Below are positions 42,335 through 54,028 of a stretch of DNA of 64,000 bases, one piece after another (position 1 is the stretch's first letter; the number at the start of each line of letters is the position of its first letter). Under the pieces are notes generated by a model. The model worked only from the letters and a program-made list of their open reading frames with translations. It did no database searches and had not been told where the DNA came from. The DNA comes from Diplonema papillatum (Eukaryota > Euglenozoa > Diplonemea > Diplonemida > Diplonemidae): contig JAPJBO010000409.1 of the NCBI GenBank assembly GCA_030068145.1, positions 62,001 to 126,000 on the forward strand, in the 5' to 3' direction. The translations under genes were made by a program, and so were the position numbers.

Positions 42335-43070
42335 TTATCTTGATGAGTTGGTCCGGGTGTTCCTTCTTTCCACTGAGGGGGTCTGTGAAGTGCAGCGTCC
42401 TGTGAATATCGTGCCACCTTTTCCTGGACATGGTTTCAGAAAAAAACGCGCATTGTTCGATAGGGTCCACGGACCAGTACGAGTAGAGATCCTGTTTCAC
42501 GGACAACCCCATCGCGTATGTGACAGCACACCAGCGAAGAAATTCCGCAATATCGTGTGCTTCGTACGAGATACCCTCTTTCCCTGCAGCATACACACTC
42601 ATGTGCCCAATGATCTGGGTGACCACCAGGTCGGTGAACATGCATCTGAAGATGTCAGTGGGGGAGGAATCCTCATCAAGGTCGTAGGACGGATTCGGTC
42701 CGGTCTTCTTGGCGTTGAAAGGGAATTCGAGGTTGGGCTCGACTTTGCTGCTCCACGACAAGGACTTGATCGCTGCACCTGCTGCCTTGACCGCAGCGCT
42801 CTCAGTATTCGGTGGGCGGCCTCGCGGTGCTGGGTTTGTGGGGGGCTTCTGTGCCGGTCCTTTTTGTGGTCGGCCGGGGCGCTTCGGTGCAGGCTTTGCG
42901 GAGGACTTCGGCGCCTGTTCTTTTGGTGGCTCGCCAAAAAAAATGTTCATAAAGTGGCCGAGATCACCGCTCTGAACCCGCGGGTTGGCCAGGAACACGA
43001 CGTTGGCCGGGTGGGGTCGGTCTTCGCCTGGCTGGAATCCGATACCGTGTTGGAGGCAGAAGCTCGATAC

Positions 43071-43138
43071 CATGCAGGGTCAGAACCTTGTGTCTTTTTG
43101 GAAATGGCCAAAATTGTATTTCCAGAAAAAAAATGGGT
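43071..43138 (-). mobile_element. NTAN-MITE fragment
   Basis: Left end only (CATGCAGGGTC), truncated where it meets the VIPER-like copy at 43139. It marks the junction between the piggyBac and retrotransposon remnants. Confidence 0.8.
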
Positions 43139-43414
43139 TCAGCGTCAACAGCTAGGCGCAGAGTTATTCAACCAGAACGGGAAGAAGAGGGGAAACTGTG
43201 TCCTGTACGATGTACTTAACAAGAGAGGAACTCACGAGTGGGGCATTGCGCCGCTTGCACGTTAGCAGCGACCGTCAGCCGCCACCCCATCGCCAGTTAA
43301 GAAAGCCCCGATTGCTTGTGCGACCTCCTGCACAAGTGCAGGGGAAGCTAGTCGAGATGGGTGCACACGAGAGGGTAGGTCAGCTGGGTTGTCCCCAGAT
43401 TTCACCCAGCGTAT

Positions 43415-43626
43415 CATGCAGGGTCAAAACCTTGTGTCTTTTTAAAACGCTCCCGCAGGGCCGATGGAGCCCTAAAAATTTTTTTGGAAAAAAAAAAATT
43501 TGCTCAACTTCCTCAAAAATTACTGCAGAGTTTGTTCCAAACTTTTAAAATTCAAAAACCCCATTTTTTTTCCGGAAATTTTTTTTTGGCCATTTCCAAA
43601 AAGACACAAGGTTTTGACCCTGCATG
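43415..43626 (+). mobile_element. NTAN-MITE copy 5 with unequal flanks (GTAT/TTAC)
   Basis: Full-length, but left flank GTAT corresponds to position about 60,451 and right flank TTAC to about 60,089 of the intact retrotransposon, so about 360 bp of host is missing. Best explained by recombination between two MITEs. Confidence 0.85.
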
Positions 43627-44341
43627 TTACCGCGTTTCTCCATCGCTGCAGCTCCCGCCTTGCGGACGGAGGTACTTTCACGATATCCACTTCCTGTCGT
43701 TCTCCACGGTTGAGTGCGTTCATTACGCGTCTCAAAAACTTCAAGGCAAACCAAAAATCGCCTGGGGACACAGCTGCCACAGCATGACGCTCTTGAAACT
43801 TACTCTTTTGCGAAAAACTGTGTGGAACTGACTGTGGTAGCTGTGGTAGCAAAGGAAAAAATGTTTTATTCCAGACTTCGTCGAAACGAGCCTTTCTTTC
43901 GGGGAGAAGTCGATCACGCAGACGTTAGGCTCCACAGAAGTGACATGCAGTGGCGCTTTCATTTCTGATTCTGTCTGCGGAAGACGTGAGCTATGTGCAC
44001 ACCGCGTAATGGTATGTGCCCGTGCTACACAAGGCAGGCGATCTCGTGAGTTTCCAGAATAAAAGCTGGTAACTCCATGCCCTACAGGAATCGAGTAACA
44101 TCCTGAGTCCGAAGGGCCCGTGCCGAGGCTATCATATCGCCTGCATAGCGGATAGTCATTGATGCTAAACCCACTTCGGCTTGGTGCTTGGCTACTCGGG
44201 AGATTAGCTCGGGCTGAATGGGTGTGCCCTGTCCGAGGAGAAAGAGCAGATAGGTGATTGCCCCGCGCTTGATACTGTGGGCGCTGTATGGAGACATTAC
44301 CGGGTCTTGCCTCCAGCTGGCGGCGGTCCCGATAACGTCGC

Positions 44342-44815
44342 ATGAGACCTTATCGGTACCTCTTTTGCCCATTTCTGGGTTGCGACCTTATCGGTACCTT
44401 TTGGGGGTTGCGACCTTATCGGTACCTTTTTGAGGTGCGACCTTATCGGTACCTTTTTGGGGTTGCGACCTTATCGGTACCTCTTTTGGAGGTTGCGACC
44501 TTATCGGTACCTCTTTTGGAGGTTGCGACCTTATCGGTACCTTTTTGGAGGTTGCGACCTTATCGGTACCTTTTTGGGGTTGCGACCTTATCGGTACCTT
44601 TTTGGGGTTGCGACCTTATCGGTACCTTTTTGAAGAAGAAAAAACGGAAAATTTTTTTTCGAGAAAAAAGCAGTCTGAAAAAAAGACGAGGTGCGACCTT
44701 ATCGGTACCTTTTGAGAGTGCGACGGTATCGGTACCTCTTTTGGAGGTTGCGACCTTATCGGTACCTATTTTTGAGGTTGCGACCTTATCGGTACCTTTT
44801 TCGGAGAAAGTTTCG
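44342..44815 (+). repeat. Left terminal array of GCGACCTTATCGGTACC units
   Basis: About 13 copies of a 27-29-bp unit (TGCGACCTTATCGGTACC plus TTTTTGGGG). The right terminal array (50450-50600 and 50830-50895) has the inverse, diverged unit GGTCGAGATAAGGGCGCAAC. Confidence 0.92.
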
Positions 44816-45179
44816 GAAAAATAATTGGGGGGGGAAAGGTGAAAAAATGTCGAGAAAAAACGTCGGAAAAAAAGAACTCTGAAAACGACAACTCTAAAAA
44901 AAGACCAGGTGCTTGTGATGATACTGCACAAAGCCGCTATCGACCTTAGAACTCTTTGCACGTGTCGTGTCATGCGGTCGTCTTGCTTTGTGTCCGGTGT
45001 GCGCTTCACGGCCGTAATAGTAGCAGTTTGCACTTGAGCACTTGCAGCAATACTCTAGTCGTAGTCTGAAATGAAGTGATCCGAGGCAGACGACTTTAAA
45101 GTGTTGCAAACAGATCACAAACACGCTGAGCTCAAGTATACACTGCAATCAAGTGCTCCTGAACTGCTCGTGTTGCGAA

Positions 45180-47520
45180 CGAATCAGCGGGATAGTGCAC
45201 GAAAAGATGCTACAGCATACCACTGTTTAGCCAACAAGAACTAAGGCCGGCACGTTTCCGAGGCTGTTTCAATGTCCTGTATGGTTTTTGCATATTGTAT
45301 TAGCGAAAAGTGCACTTCAAAAAGTACCTGTACCTTCCACAGATCGGCAATGACTCCCATACCGCTTCTGGGGGTGGCTTCTCTGCTTCCAACTTTCCTG
45401 TGTGGTGATGTAGGGGACCGCTTGTAGCCCACGAATCAGGGTTGTGCTGCCCCGACACTCAAACGACCTTCAAGGGCTTCAAGGCCAGACGACTGTTTAG
45501 TGTTGCAAACGAATCGCAAACACGCTGAGATCGGGACCCCACACACTGAAATCGACTGAGAACAACCTGAGCGATCTCTCTTAATAAAATATTTAAGCGC
45601 CGAAGGCGCAACCACCCAATCCAACTTTGTACACACGAAACAGAGATCTTATGAATCAACGAAAAGCGAGCAAAAAGTAGCTTGTAAAACCGGAACAAGT
45701 CGGAAACCCCATCGGGGGAAAGCACGAGATGCAGGTGCTCCAAGGCCAGACGACTGTATAGTGTTGCAAACGAATCGCAAACACGCTGAAGTTGGGACTC
45801 CCACACACTGAAATCAAGTGCTCCTAGGCAGACGAACTGTTAGTGTTGCGAACGAATCGCAAACACGCTGAGATTGGGACCCCACACACTGAAATCGACT
45901 GAGAACAACCTGAGCGATCTCTCTTAATAAAATATTTAAGCGCCGAAGGCGCAACCACCCAATCCAACTTTGTACACACGAAACAGAGATCTTATGAATC
46001 AACGAAAAGTGAGCAAAAAGTAGCCTGTAAAACCGGAACAAGTCGGAAACCCCGTCGGGGGAAAGTACGACCTGCAAGTGCTCCAAGGCCAGACGACTGT
46101 ATAGTTGCAAACGAATCGCAAACGCGCTGAAGTTGGGACTCCCACACACTGAAATCAAGTGCTCCTAGGCAGACGAACTGTTAGTGTTGCGAACGAATCG
46201 CAAACACACTGAGATTGGGACCCCACACACTGAAAGCGACTGGGAACAACCTGAGCGATCTCTCTTAATAAAAGATTGAAGCGCCGAAGGCGCAACCACC
46301 CAATCCGACTTTGTACACGACAACAGGGAATCAGCGGGAAAGTGCACGAAAAGATGCTACGGCATACCACTGATCAGCCAACAAGAACTAAGGCCGGCAC
46401 GGTTCCGAGGCTGTTTCAATGTCCTGTATGGTGCTTGCATATTGTATCAGCGAAAACTGCACTTCAAAAAGTACCTGAACCTTCCACAGACTCCCATACC
46501 GCTTCTGGTGCGGCTTCTCTGCTTCCAACATTCCTGTGTGGTGATGTAGGGGGGTTGGGTTTCATCCTCCAAGCGAGTGGATGCGAACACCGCTTGTAGC
46601 CCACGAATCAGGGTTGTGCTGCCCCGACACTCAAACGACCTTCAAGTGCTTCAAGGCCAGACGACAGTTTAATGTTGCAAACGAATCACAAACACGCTGA
46701 AGTTGGCACCCCACACACTGAAATCAAGTGCTCCTAGGCAGACGAATTGTTAGTGTTGCGAACGAATCGCAAACTAACTGATATTGGGACCCCACACACT
46801 GAAATCGACTGAGAACAACCTGAGCGATCTCTCTTAATAAAAGATTCTAGCGCCGAAGGCGCAAGCACCCAATCCGACTTTGTGTACAAAGTCGGATCGA
46901 AACAGAGATCTTATGAATCAACGAAAAGCGAGCAAAAAGTAGCCTGTAAAACCGGAACAAGTCGGAAACCCCGTCGGGGAAAGTACGAATTTCAAGTGCT
47001 CCAAGGCCAGACGACTGTATAGTGTTGCGAACGAATCGCAAACTCACTGAAATTGAGACCCCACACACTGAAATCGACTGGGAGCAACCTGAGCGATCTC
47101 TCTTAATAAAACATTGAAGCGCCGAAGGCGCCACCACCCAATCCGACTTTGTACACACGAAACAGAGATTTTATGAATCAACGAAAAGCGAGCAAAAAGT
47201 AGCCTGTAAAACCGGAACAAGTCGGAAACCCCGTCGGGGGAAAGTACGACCTTCAAGTGCTCCAAGGCCAGACGACTGTAGTGTTGCAAACGAATCGCAA
47301 ACACGCTGAAGTTGGGACTCCCACACACTGAAATCAAGTGCTCCTAGGCAGACGAACTGTTAGTGTTGCGAACGAATCGCAAACACGCTGAAATTGGGAC
47401 CCCACACACTGAAATCGACTGAGAACAACCTGAGCGATCTCTCTTAATAAAAGATTGAAGCGCCGAAGGCGCAACCACCGAAACCGACTTTGTACACACG
47501 AAACAGAGATCTTATGAATC
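45180..47520 (-). repeat. Left satellite arm of the 6.6-kb element
   Basis: About six units of roughly 340-370 bp, marked by GCGCCGAAGGCGCAACCACC at 45597, 45940, 46280, 46852, 47120 and 47460. Each unit holds two related 80-bp halves ending in CACACACTGAAATC. A longer segment (45185-45430, again 46325-46620) is inserted in two of them. All open frames here recur from unit to unit and are artefacts. Confidence 0.92.
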
Positions 47521-48130
47521 AACGAAAAGCGAGCGAAAAAGAGCGTGAAAAACCGGAAGAAGTCAAAATAGTACCTGTATCTGCCACAAGACTCCTTCGC
47601 CAGCGCTGTTTGCGATGTGGTGTTTTCTCTGTTAACATTCCTGTGAGGTGGAGTTGGGGTTGGTTTACCATCCTCCAAGCGAATGGATTGGAACAGCAAT
47701 TGTAGCCTACAAATCCGGTTTGTCCTGCTTCATCGTAGCTGGCTGCGCAACAAGAACAAAAGTGTGGAAAGTAAGTAACTATGTATTTCTTTGTCTCCCC
47801 ATCCACCTATATGTGTGGCTGTCATCAGAGAGAGAATCATTACGTTGTTGGTGCCGTGCGCCTACAACGACGCGGCCTTGTCGTAAACGATGATGATTGC
47901 GTCGATGATGGCGCAGCCGGGGGCGTTCTGGCTGGTGGGTGCGACCGCCTGCGAGTGTTAACAGGTTGTGTCGCTGGTTCTTTTTGATCGCTTGGCCCAC
48001 GGCGGCGGCTAGCACCTTGGCAGAGACTCTCAACTCCCGCTGAACAATACGTCTTGCGGATACTCGGGCACCGCATCAACATCCATTCGGTCTCCAGCAG
48101 CAAAGCACTTGTGAGATCGCTGTTCAGTGT
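47521..48130. other. Centre of the inverted satellite structure
   Basis: Single-copy-looking spacer between the two satellite arms. It includes a CGACG-rich stretch (47860-47940). No gene recognised. Confidence 0.6.
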
Positions 48131-50110
48131 GGAGGTCGGATTGGGTGGTTGCGCCTTCGGCGCTTGAATCTTTTATCAAGAGAGATCGCTCAGGTTGTTC
48201 TCAGTCGATTTCAGTGTGTGGGGTCCCGATCTCAGCGTGTTTGCGATTCGTTCGCAACACTAACAGTTCGTCTGCCTAAGAGCACTTGATTTCAGTGTGT
48301 GGGAGTCCCAACTTCAGCGTGTTTGCGATTCGTTTGCAACACTATACAGTCGTCTGGCCTTGGAGCACTTGAAGGTCGTATTTTCCCGTCTTTTTCCTAG
48401 TTTTTCGCCGACTGTCTTTCCGTCTTTTACCGGGTTTTACACGCTCTTTTTCGCTCGCTTTTCGTTGATTCATAAGATCTCTGTTTCGTGTGTACATAGT
48501 TGGATTGGGTGGTTGCGCCTTCGGCGCTTGAATCTTTTATCAAGAGAGATCGCTCAGGTTGTTCTCAGTCGATTTCAGTGTGTGGGGTCCCGATCTCAGC
48601 GTGTTTGCGATTCGTTCGCAACACTAACAGTTCGTCTGCCTAGGAGCACTTGATTTCAGTGTGTGGGGGTCCCAACTTCAGCGTGTTTGCGATTCGTTTG
48701 CAACACTATGCAGTCGTCTGGCCTTGGAGCACTTGAAGGTCGTATTTTCCCGTCTTTTTTCCAAGTTTTTCGCCGACTGTCTTTCCGACTTTTCCCGGGG
48801 TTTTCACGCTCTTTTTCGCTCGCTTTTCGTTGATTCATAAGATCTCTGTTTCGTGTGTACAAAGTCAGATTGGGTGCTTGCGCCTTCGGCGCTTGAATCT
48901 TTTATTAAGAGAGATCGCTCAGGTTCTTCTCAGTCGATTTCAGTGTGTGGGGTCCCGATCTCAGCGTGTTTGCGATTCGTTCGCAACACTAACAGTTCGT
49001 CTGCCTAGGAGCACTTGATTTCAGTGTGTGGGAGTCCCAACTTCAGCGTGTTTGCGATTCGTTTGCAACACTATACAGTCGTCTGGCCTTGGAGCACTTG
49101 AAGGTCGTATTTTCCCGTCTTTTTCCTAGTTTTTCGCCGACTGTCTTTCCGACTTTTCCCGGGTTTTACACGCTCTTTTTCGCTCGCTTTTCGTTGATTC
49201 ATAAGATCTCTGTTTCGTGTGTACATAGTTGGATTGGGTGGTTGCGCCTTCGGCGCTTGAATCTTTTATCAAGAGAGATCGCTCAGGTTGTTCTCAGTCG
49301 ATTTCAGTGTGTGGGGTCCCGATCTCAGCGTGTTTGCGATTCGTTCGCAACACTAACAGTTCGTCTGCCCAGGAGCACTTGATTTCAGTGTGTGGGGGTC
49401 CCAACTTCAGCGCGTTTGCGATTCGTTTGCAACACTATACAGTCGTCTGGCCTTGGAGCACTTGAAGGTCGTATTTTCCCGTCTTTTTCCTAGTTTTTCG
49501 CCGACTGTCTTTCCGTCTTTTACCGGGTTTTACACGCTCTTTTTCGCTCGCTTTTCGTTGATTCATAAGATCTCTGTTTCGTGTGTACATAGTTGGATTG
49601 GGTGGTTGCGCCTTCGGCGCTTGAATCTTGTATCAAGAGAGATCGCTCAGGTTGTTCTCAGTCGATTTCAGTGTGTGGGGTCCCGATCTCAGCGTGTTTG
49701 CGATTCGTTCGCAACACTAACAGTTCGTCTGCCTAGGAGCACTTGATTTCAGTGTGTGGGGGTCCCAACTTCAGCGTGTTTGCGATTCGTTTGCAACACT
49801 ATGCAGTCGTCTGATCTTGGAGCACTTCAAGGTCGTATTTTCCCGTCTTTTTTCCAAGTTTTTCGCCGACTGTCTCCGACTTTTCCACGCTCTTTTTCGC
49901 TCGCTTTTCGTTGATTCATAAGATCTCTGTTTCGTGTGTACAAAGTCTGTGATTCGTTTGCAACACTACAATCGTCTGGCCTTGGAGCACTTGAAGGTCT
50001 TTTTCCCGTCTTTTTTCCAAGTTTTTCGCCGACTGTTTTTCCCGACTTCCTCCAGGGTTTGTAAACACTCTTTTTTGCTCGCTTTTTCGCTGAATCGTAA
50101 GATCTCTGTT
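48131..50110 (+). repeat. Right satellite arm of the 6.6-kb element
   Basis: About 5.5 units of 361-366 bp in the opposite orientation to the left arm; GGTTGCGCCTTCGGCGCTTG starts lie at about 48141, 48507, 48868, 49233 and 49598. Units in this arm are more alike than those in the left arm, so homogenisation has been more recent here. Confidence 0.92.
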
Positions 50111-50139
50111 TCATGTGTACATAGTTGGATTGGGTGGTT

Positions 50140-50440
50140 TCGGTTTTTTTTTGGCCCAAAAATTTTCGGAAATTTTCGGAGTTTTTTTTTTGGCCCAAAA
50201 ATTTTTCGGAAAATTGTCGTCTTTGTTTTTTGCCCAAAATTTTTCGGGAAATTTTCAGTATTTTTTTTTTGGCCCAAAATTGTTTCGGAAATTTTTCGGA
50301 ATTTTTTTTTTGGCCCAAAATTTTTCGGAAATTTTCGGATTTTTTTTTTCGGCCCAAAAAATTTTCGGAATTTTTTTCGAAATTTTTTTTTGGAAAATTT
50401 TCGGATTTTTTTTGGCCTGAAAATATTCGGGAAAATTTGG
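50140..50440 (+). repeat. T-rich array of TTTTGGCCCAAAATTTTTCGG units
   Basis: Seven irregular copies of a 40-50-bp unit made of GGCCCAAAA, TTTTCGGAAA and poly-T. Frames across it are artefacts. Confidence 0.88.
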
Positions 50441-50613
50441 TCACAATCCCAAAAAAGGTCGAGATAAGGGCGCAACCCCCAAAAAAGGTCGAGATAAGGG
50501 CGCAACCCTCAAAAAAGGTCGAGATAAGGGAACAACCCCCAAAAAAGGTCGAGATAAGGGAACAAGCCAAAAACGGCCAAAAAGGTAGAGATAAGGGCCA
50601 GCTCAAAAGGTAG

Positions 50614-50824
50614 CATGCAGGGTCAAAACCTTGTGTCTTTTGAAAATGGCAAAAAAAAAAATTCCGGAAAAAAAATGGGTTTTTTGAATTTTAAAAGTTT
50701 GGAACAAACTTTGCAGTAATTTTTGAGGAAGTTGAGCAAAATTTTTTTTTTCCAAAAAATTTTTTAGGGCTCCATCGGCCCCGCGGGAGCGTTTTAAAAA
50801 GACACAAGGTTTTGACCCTGCATG
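50614..50824 (-). mobile_element. NTAN-MITE copy 6 (TSD GTAG)
   Basis: 211 bp, GTAG at 50610-50613 and 50825-50828, inserted in the right terminal array of the 6.6-kb element, hence younger than it. Confidence 0.93.
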
Positions 50825-51483
50825 GTAGAGATAAGGGCGCATCTCAAAAAGGTCGAGATAAGGGCGCAACCCAAAAACGGGCAAAAAAGGTATCGATAAG
50901 GTCTCATGAGACGGTATCGGGACCGCCGCCCTCCAGCTCCTGGCAAGCCGATCCGTTGTCAGGTCGGTGAGCTGGGCGAACGGTGCGAGCTTCTGGTAGA
51001 GGTGTGCAATAAACTCCGTCAGCGGTCCAACAATTACAACAAGTCGAGATGCTCGGTACGGGTCGGCTCGGCTTGACTTCGGCGTGGTGAACCAGTCGAT
51101 GATCACCTCGTTGCTGGAGACGAGGCCGTGTGCCGTGAGGCACTGCGTTTCTCCCCATCTGCTGGCGGATTTCCATGCCACCATAGCAGCAAGGCGAACA
51201 CACGGTGTCTGTCGAGCAATCCACCGCAGGAGCGTCATACGCGGGATCGGCGGTGTTGCTGCGCCCATCCTGTCAATCGTTGCCAGAGATACTTCCTGGT
51301 ATCTGTGGTTGACGCCGCCCACATTCCTTCGACCATGCGTTGCAGTCTTGCAGCTGCCACGATCGGTGCGGTCAACCGTTCCGGCTCCGGCGCACGGCTC
51401 GTGACTCCAACCCGATTCCTCCGGGCAGACATTGCAACGTGAGTCAGGATTGCCCTCGCAACAATTGTTTGCGGCTGGTCTAC

Positions 51484-51695
51484 CATGCAGGGTCAAAACC
51501 TTGTGTCTTTTTGAAAATGGCAAATAAAAAATTTCCGGAAAAAAATTGGGTTTTTTGAATTTTAAAAGTTTGGAACAAACTCTGCAGTAATTTTTGAGGA
51601 AGTTGAGCAAAAATTTTTTTTTCCAAAAATTTTTTTAGGGCTCTATCGGCCCCGCGGGAGCGTTTTAAAAAGACACAAGGTTTTGACCCTGCATG
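51484..51695 (-). mobile_element. NTAN-MITE copy 7 (TSD CTAC)
   Basis: 212 bp, CTAC on both sides, inside the shredded retrotransposon at the position equivalent to GCTGTAGACC at about 57928. Confidence 0.93.
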
Positions 51696-52232
51696 CTACA
51701 GCACTCGACACTTGCATTGCCAAGGGCTGATTGACCGACGACGGATGTGGGGACAAGCGGAGGCAGCAACCTGTTGAACGAGCGGTTTGATGAGGCACAA
51801 GCTGGAACGAGAGGTGGTGGTGTCGGGAAGCAACTCTTGGCTGAATAATGGGCTGTCTTGTCTGGGTGCGAAACCAGCTTTTGAGAGGTCGAGATGAAGG
51901 TTGGGGAAACGAGGTAATCGGGACTTGCATAACGTACACGGGTTTTGGGGGGTAGTTGTCTACCGACTGGACGGCGAGAAGCTGAGAAGGTCCCAGTCAA
52001 TGACCCTTCCCAGCATTGGCGTTTCCCTGTCTTCGCTGTGGTGGTTGCATCGAGAAACCGTGCCCACGTCCTTTCCCACGCGATGATGGTTGCTGTTTGA
52101 CAGCAGCCGCAGCTTTCAGGACCGGGTGAACGTGGGGATTGTGAAGAGTAAGCTTTTCTTCAATTTGGTGGTGAGGCTTCTTGTGAACAACGTACTGATA
52201 CTGTATTAGCAAGCGTTGGAAGACCTTGGTAA

Positions 52233-53280
52233 CATGCAGGGTCAAAACCTTGTGTCTTTTTAAAACGCTCCTGCGGGGCCGATGGAGCCCTGGGGGCGCT
52301 TCTTTGGCGTGATCTTTGGAGGCATAAAAGCTCGAGCGATGGGCGCAACTGGCGTTTTTGTTGGCCCAGTCATTTCGTCCCGGCGCTCCCGCTTCCCTGA
52401 TGACCACGGGCCGATGGACCCCAAAAAAAAATTTTGGAAAAAAAAAAATTTGCTCAACTTCCTCAAAAAGTACTGCAGAGTTTGTTCCAAACTTTTAAAA
52501 TTCAAAAAACCCACTTTTTTTCCGGAAAATTTTTTCTCTCACTCTGAGAAGTTTTTTTCACTGGCAGTGGGCAAAAAACCAATTTTACCCACTGTGTTTT
52601 TTTCACTAGTGAAAAAAAAAATTTTTTTTTTCACTAGTGAAAAAAAAACACCCAGTTTTTTTTTCACTAGTGAAAAAAAAACTTTTTTTCTTCACTAGTG
52701 AAAAAAAAAATTTTTTTTTCACTGGTGCCAATTTTTTTTTTCCCCCATTTTTTTGGCTGAAAGTGGTCAAGAACAGGTCAAAAGTGCAGTTGTATGCAGT
52801 TTTGGCTGCCCCGGCTAAATCATGCTGAACCACGCCCCCCCCCACCCAAACACACTACCAAACCAGCACTATCTGGTGGTGTGGCAAACCTGGCACCTGC
52901 CAGTTCAAAAAACTTCCATTGTGAGAGAAAAAAAGTCTCTCACTGGTCAAATGTGGTCGGAAATTGGGGAAAAATCCCCACTGTGTGTTCGTTTCTTGTT
53001 TTTCGGGTTTCGGGGGCCTTTCCGAGGTCCCTCGGGGGTGGAAAAGGCCTCTCGGCAGGGAAAACGGTCGCCACTCGGGACCCCTTCGGGGCCCCTCGTG
53101 GCGACCGTTTTCCCTGCCTCGAGGCCTTTTCCACCCCCTCGGGACCTCTACAAGGCCCCCTCAACCCGAAAAACAAAAACTCACTACAGTGGGTTTCCCC
53201 CAATTTCTCCCACTTTGACCAGTGAGAGAACGTATATTTTTTGCCATTTTCAAAAAGACACAAGGTTTTGACCCTGCATG
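52233..53280. mobile_element. NTAN-MITE copy 8, chimeric long form with captured sequence
   Basis: Left and right ends are standard, but flanks are GTAA and TTAC instead of a direct duplication of TTAC. Between two partial GGCCGATGGA blocks it holds 120 bp (52291-52410) that match, inverted, the gag-YR junction of the second retrotransposon family (61440-61560). It then carries TTTTTTTCACTAGTGAAAAA palindromes (52600-52720) and a long hairpin (53003-53172). Confidence 0.8.
53003..53172. repeat. Long hairpin in chimeric MITE
   Basis: Arms of about 70 bp with CCGAGGTCCCTCGGGGGTGG and its inverse, loop CCCCTTCGGGG. Same architecture as 41205-41372 but only partly the same sequence. Confidence 0.88.
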
Positions 53281-53336
53281 TTACCCAATGCTGTCATCGG
53301 AGTTGACGCCCAATTTTGCAACCACGAAGCACATAC

Positions 53337-53557
53337 CATGCAGGGGCAAAACCTTGTGTCTTCTTGGAAATGGCCAAAAAAAAAATTAAAAAAAATTTCG
53401 GAAAAAAATGGGTTTTTTGAATTTTAAAAGTTTGGAACAAACTCTGCAGTAATTTTTGAGGAAGTTGAGCAAATTTTCTTTTTGCCAACTTTTTTTTTTG
53501 GGGTCCATCGGCCCCGCGGGAGCGTTTTAAAAAGACACAAGGTTCTGACCCTGCATG
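53337..53557 (-). mobile_element. NTAN-MITE copy 9 (flanks ATAC/GTAC)
   Basis: Full element, next to copy 10 with only GTAC between. About 57 bp of the gag gene present at 57290-57345 in the intact element is missing at this point, again suggesting loss between two insertions. Confidence 0.88.
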
Positions 53558-53561
53558 GTAC

Positions 53562-53773
53562 CATGCAGGGTCAAAACCTTGTGTCTTTTTGAAAATGGCA
53601 AAAAAAAAATTTCCGGAAAAAAGGTGGGTTTTTTGAATTTTAAAAGTTTGGAACAAACTCTGCAGTAATTTTTGAGGAAGTTGAGCAAATTTTTTTTTTT
53701 CCAAAACTTTTTTTTGGGCTCCATCGGCCCCGCGGGAGCGTTTTAAAAAGACACAAGGTTTTGACCCTGCATG
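53562..53773 (-). mobile_element. NTAN-MITE copy 10 (TSD GTAC)
   Basis: 212 bp, GTAC at 53558-53561 and 53774-53777, in the gag gene of the shredded copy. Confidence 0.93.
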
Positions 53774-53816
53774 GTACCAACCCAGCTGACAAGCGAGATT
53801 CCAGTTGAGTAATTAA

Positions 53817-54028
53817 CATGCAGGGTCAAAACCTTGTGTCTTTTTGAAAATGGCAAAAAAAAAAATTCTGGAAAAAAAATGGGTTTTTTGAATTTTAAAA
53901 GTTTGGAACAAACTCTGCAGTAATTTTTGAGGAAGTTGAGCAAAAAAATTTTTTTCCAACTTTTTTTTTTGGGGTCCATCGGCTCCGCAGGAGCGTTTTA
54001 AAAAGACACAAGGTTCTGACTCTGCATG
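53817..54028 (-). mobile_element. NTAN-MITE copy 11 (TSD TTAA)
   Basis: 212 bp, TTAA at 53813-53816 and 54029-54032. The intact gag (57244-57255) has a single TTAA here. Confidence 0.95.

Larger units (their letters stand above)
39534..43070 (-). pseudogene. piggyBac-type transposase, frameshifted and split by MITEs
   Basis: Pieces in order on the minus strand: 42340-43070 (RKRWHDIHRTLHF, EHPDQLIKI), 41785-42120 (RDIFQLVSLQWRDVYAPDKE, SFDESIIKYKGR, FKQYMPMKRH), 41680-41827 (YMDNYYTSIP), 40175-40300 (FLEWVDKREVRMLST) and 39534-40172 (NKHMGGVDRCDQYL, then the Cys-rich CKTCGVALCPAPCF). The three catalytic aspartates of the DDE/D fold (SFDES, YMDNY, GGVDR) and the C-terminal zinc domain are all present. 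Removing the MITE at 42124-42334 restores LIKI-RDIF exactly. One-base shifts remain near 40300-41690 and at 40172, so this copy is dead. Upstream residues are a basic Pro/Ala-rich region. Confidence 0.85.
44319..50930. mobile_element. 6,612-bp TIR element with internal inverted satellite arrays, TSD CTCCAGCT
   Basis: Left end GGCGGCGGTCCCGATAACGT and right end its near-perfect inverse; both are followed inward by CATGAGACC. CTCCAGCT flanks it at 44311-44318 and 50931-50938, and the intact retrotransposon has one copy (CCTCCAGCTCCTGG) at the corresponding site, so the duplication is real. An 8-bp duplication suits hAT, Merlin or P-type cut-and-paste elements; the termini do not let me choose. 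Inside are terminal short-unit arrays, then 360-bp satellites pointing in opposite directions, and no transposase frame: a non-autonomous, fold-back-like element. Confidence 0.88.

Noticed and set aside
45430..50110. Recurring frames of about 100-120 codons (MWESQLQRVCDSFATL) in the satellite arms
   Set aside because: They repeat with the satellite unit, occur in both arms and contain frame-breaking variants; better explained as repeat DNA.
44319..50930. Centromere or telomere-adjacent satellite block
   Set aside because: TIRs, target duplication and an empty site show that it inserted as one mobile unit in a retrotransposon.
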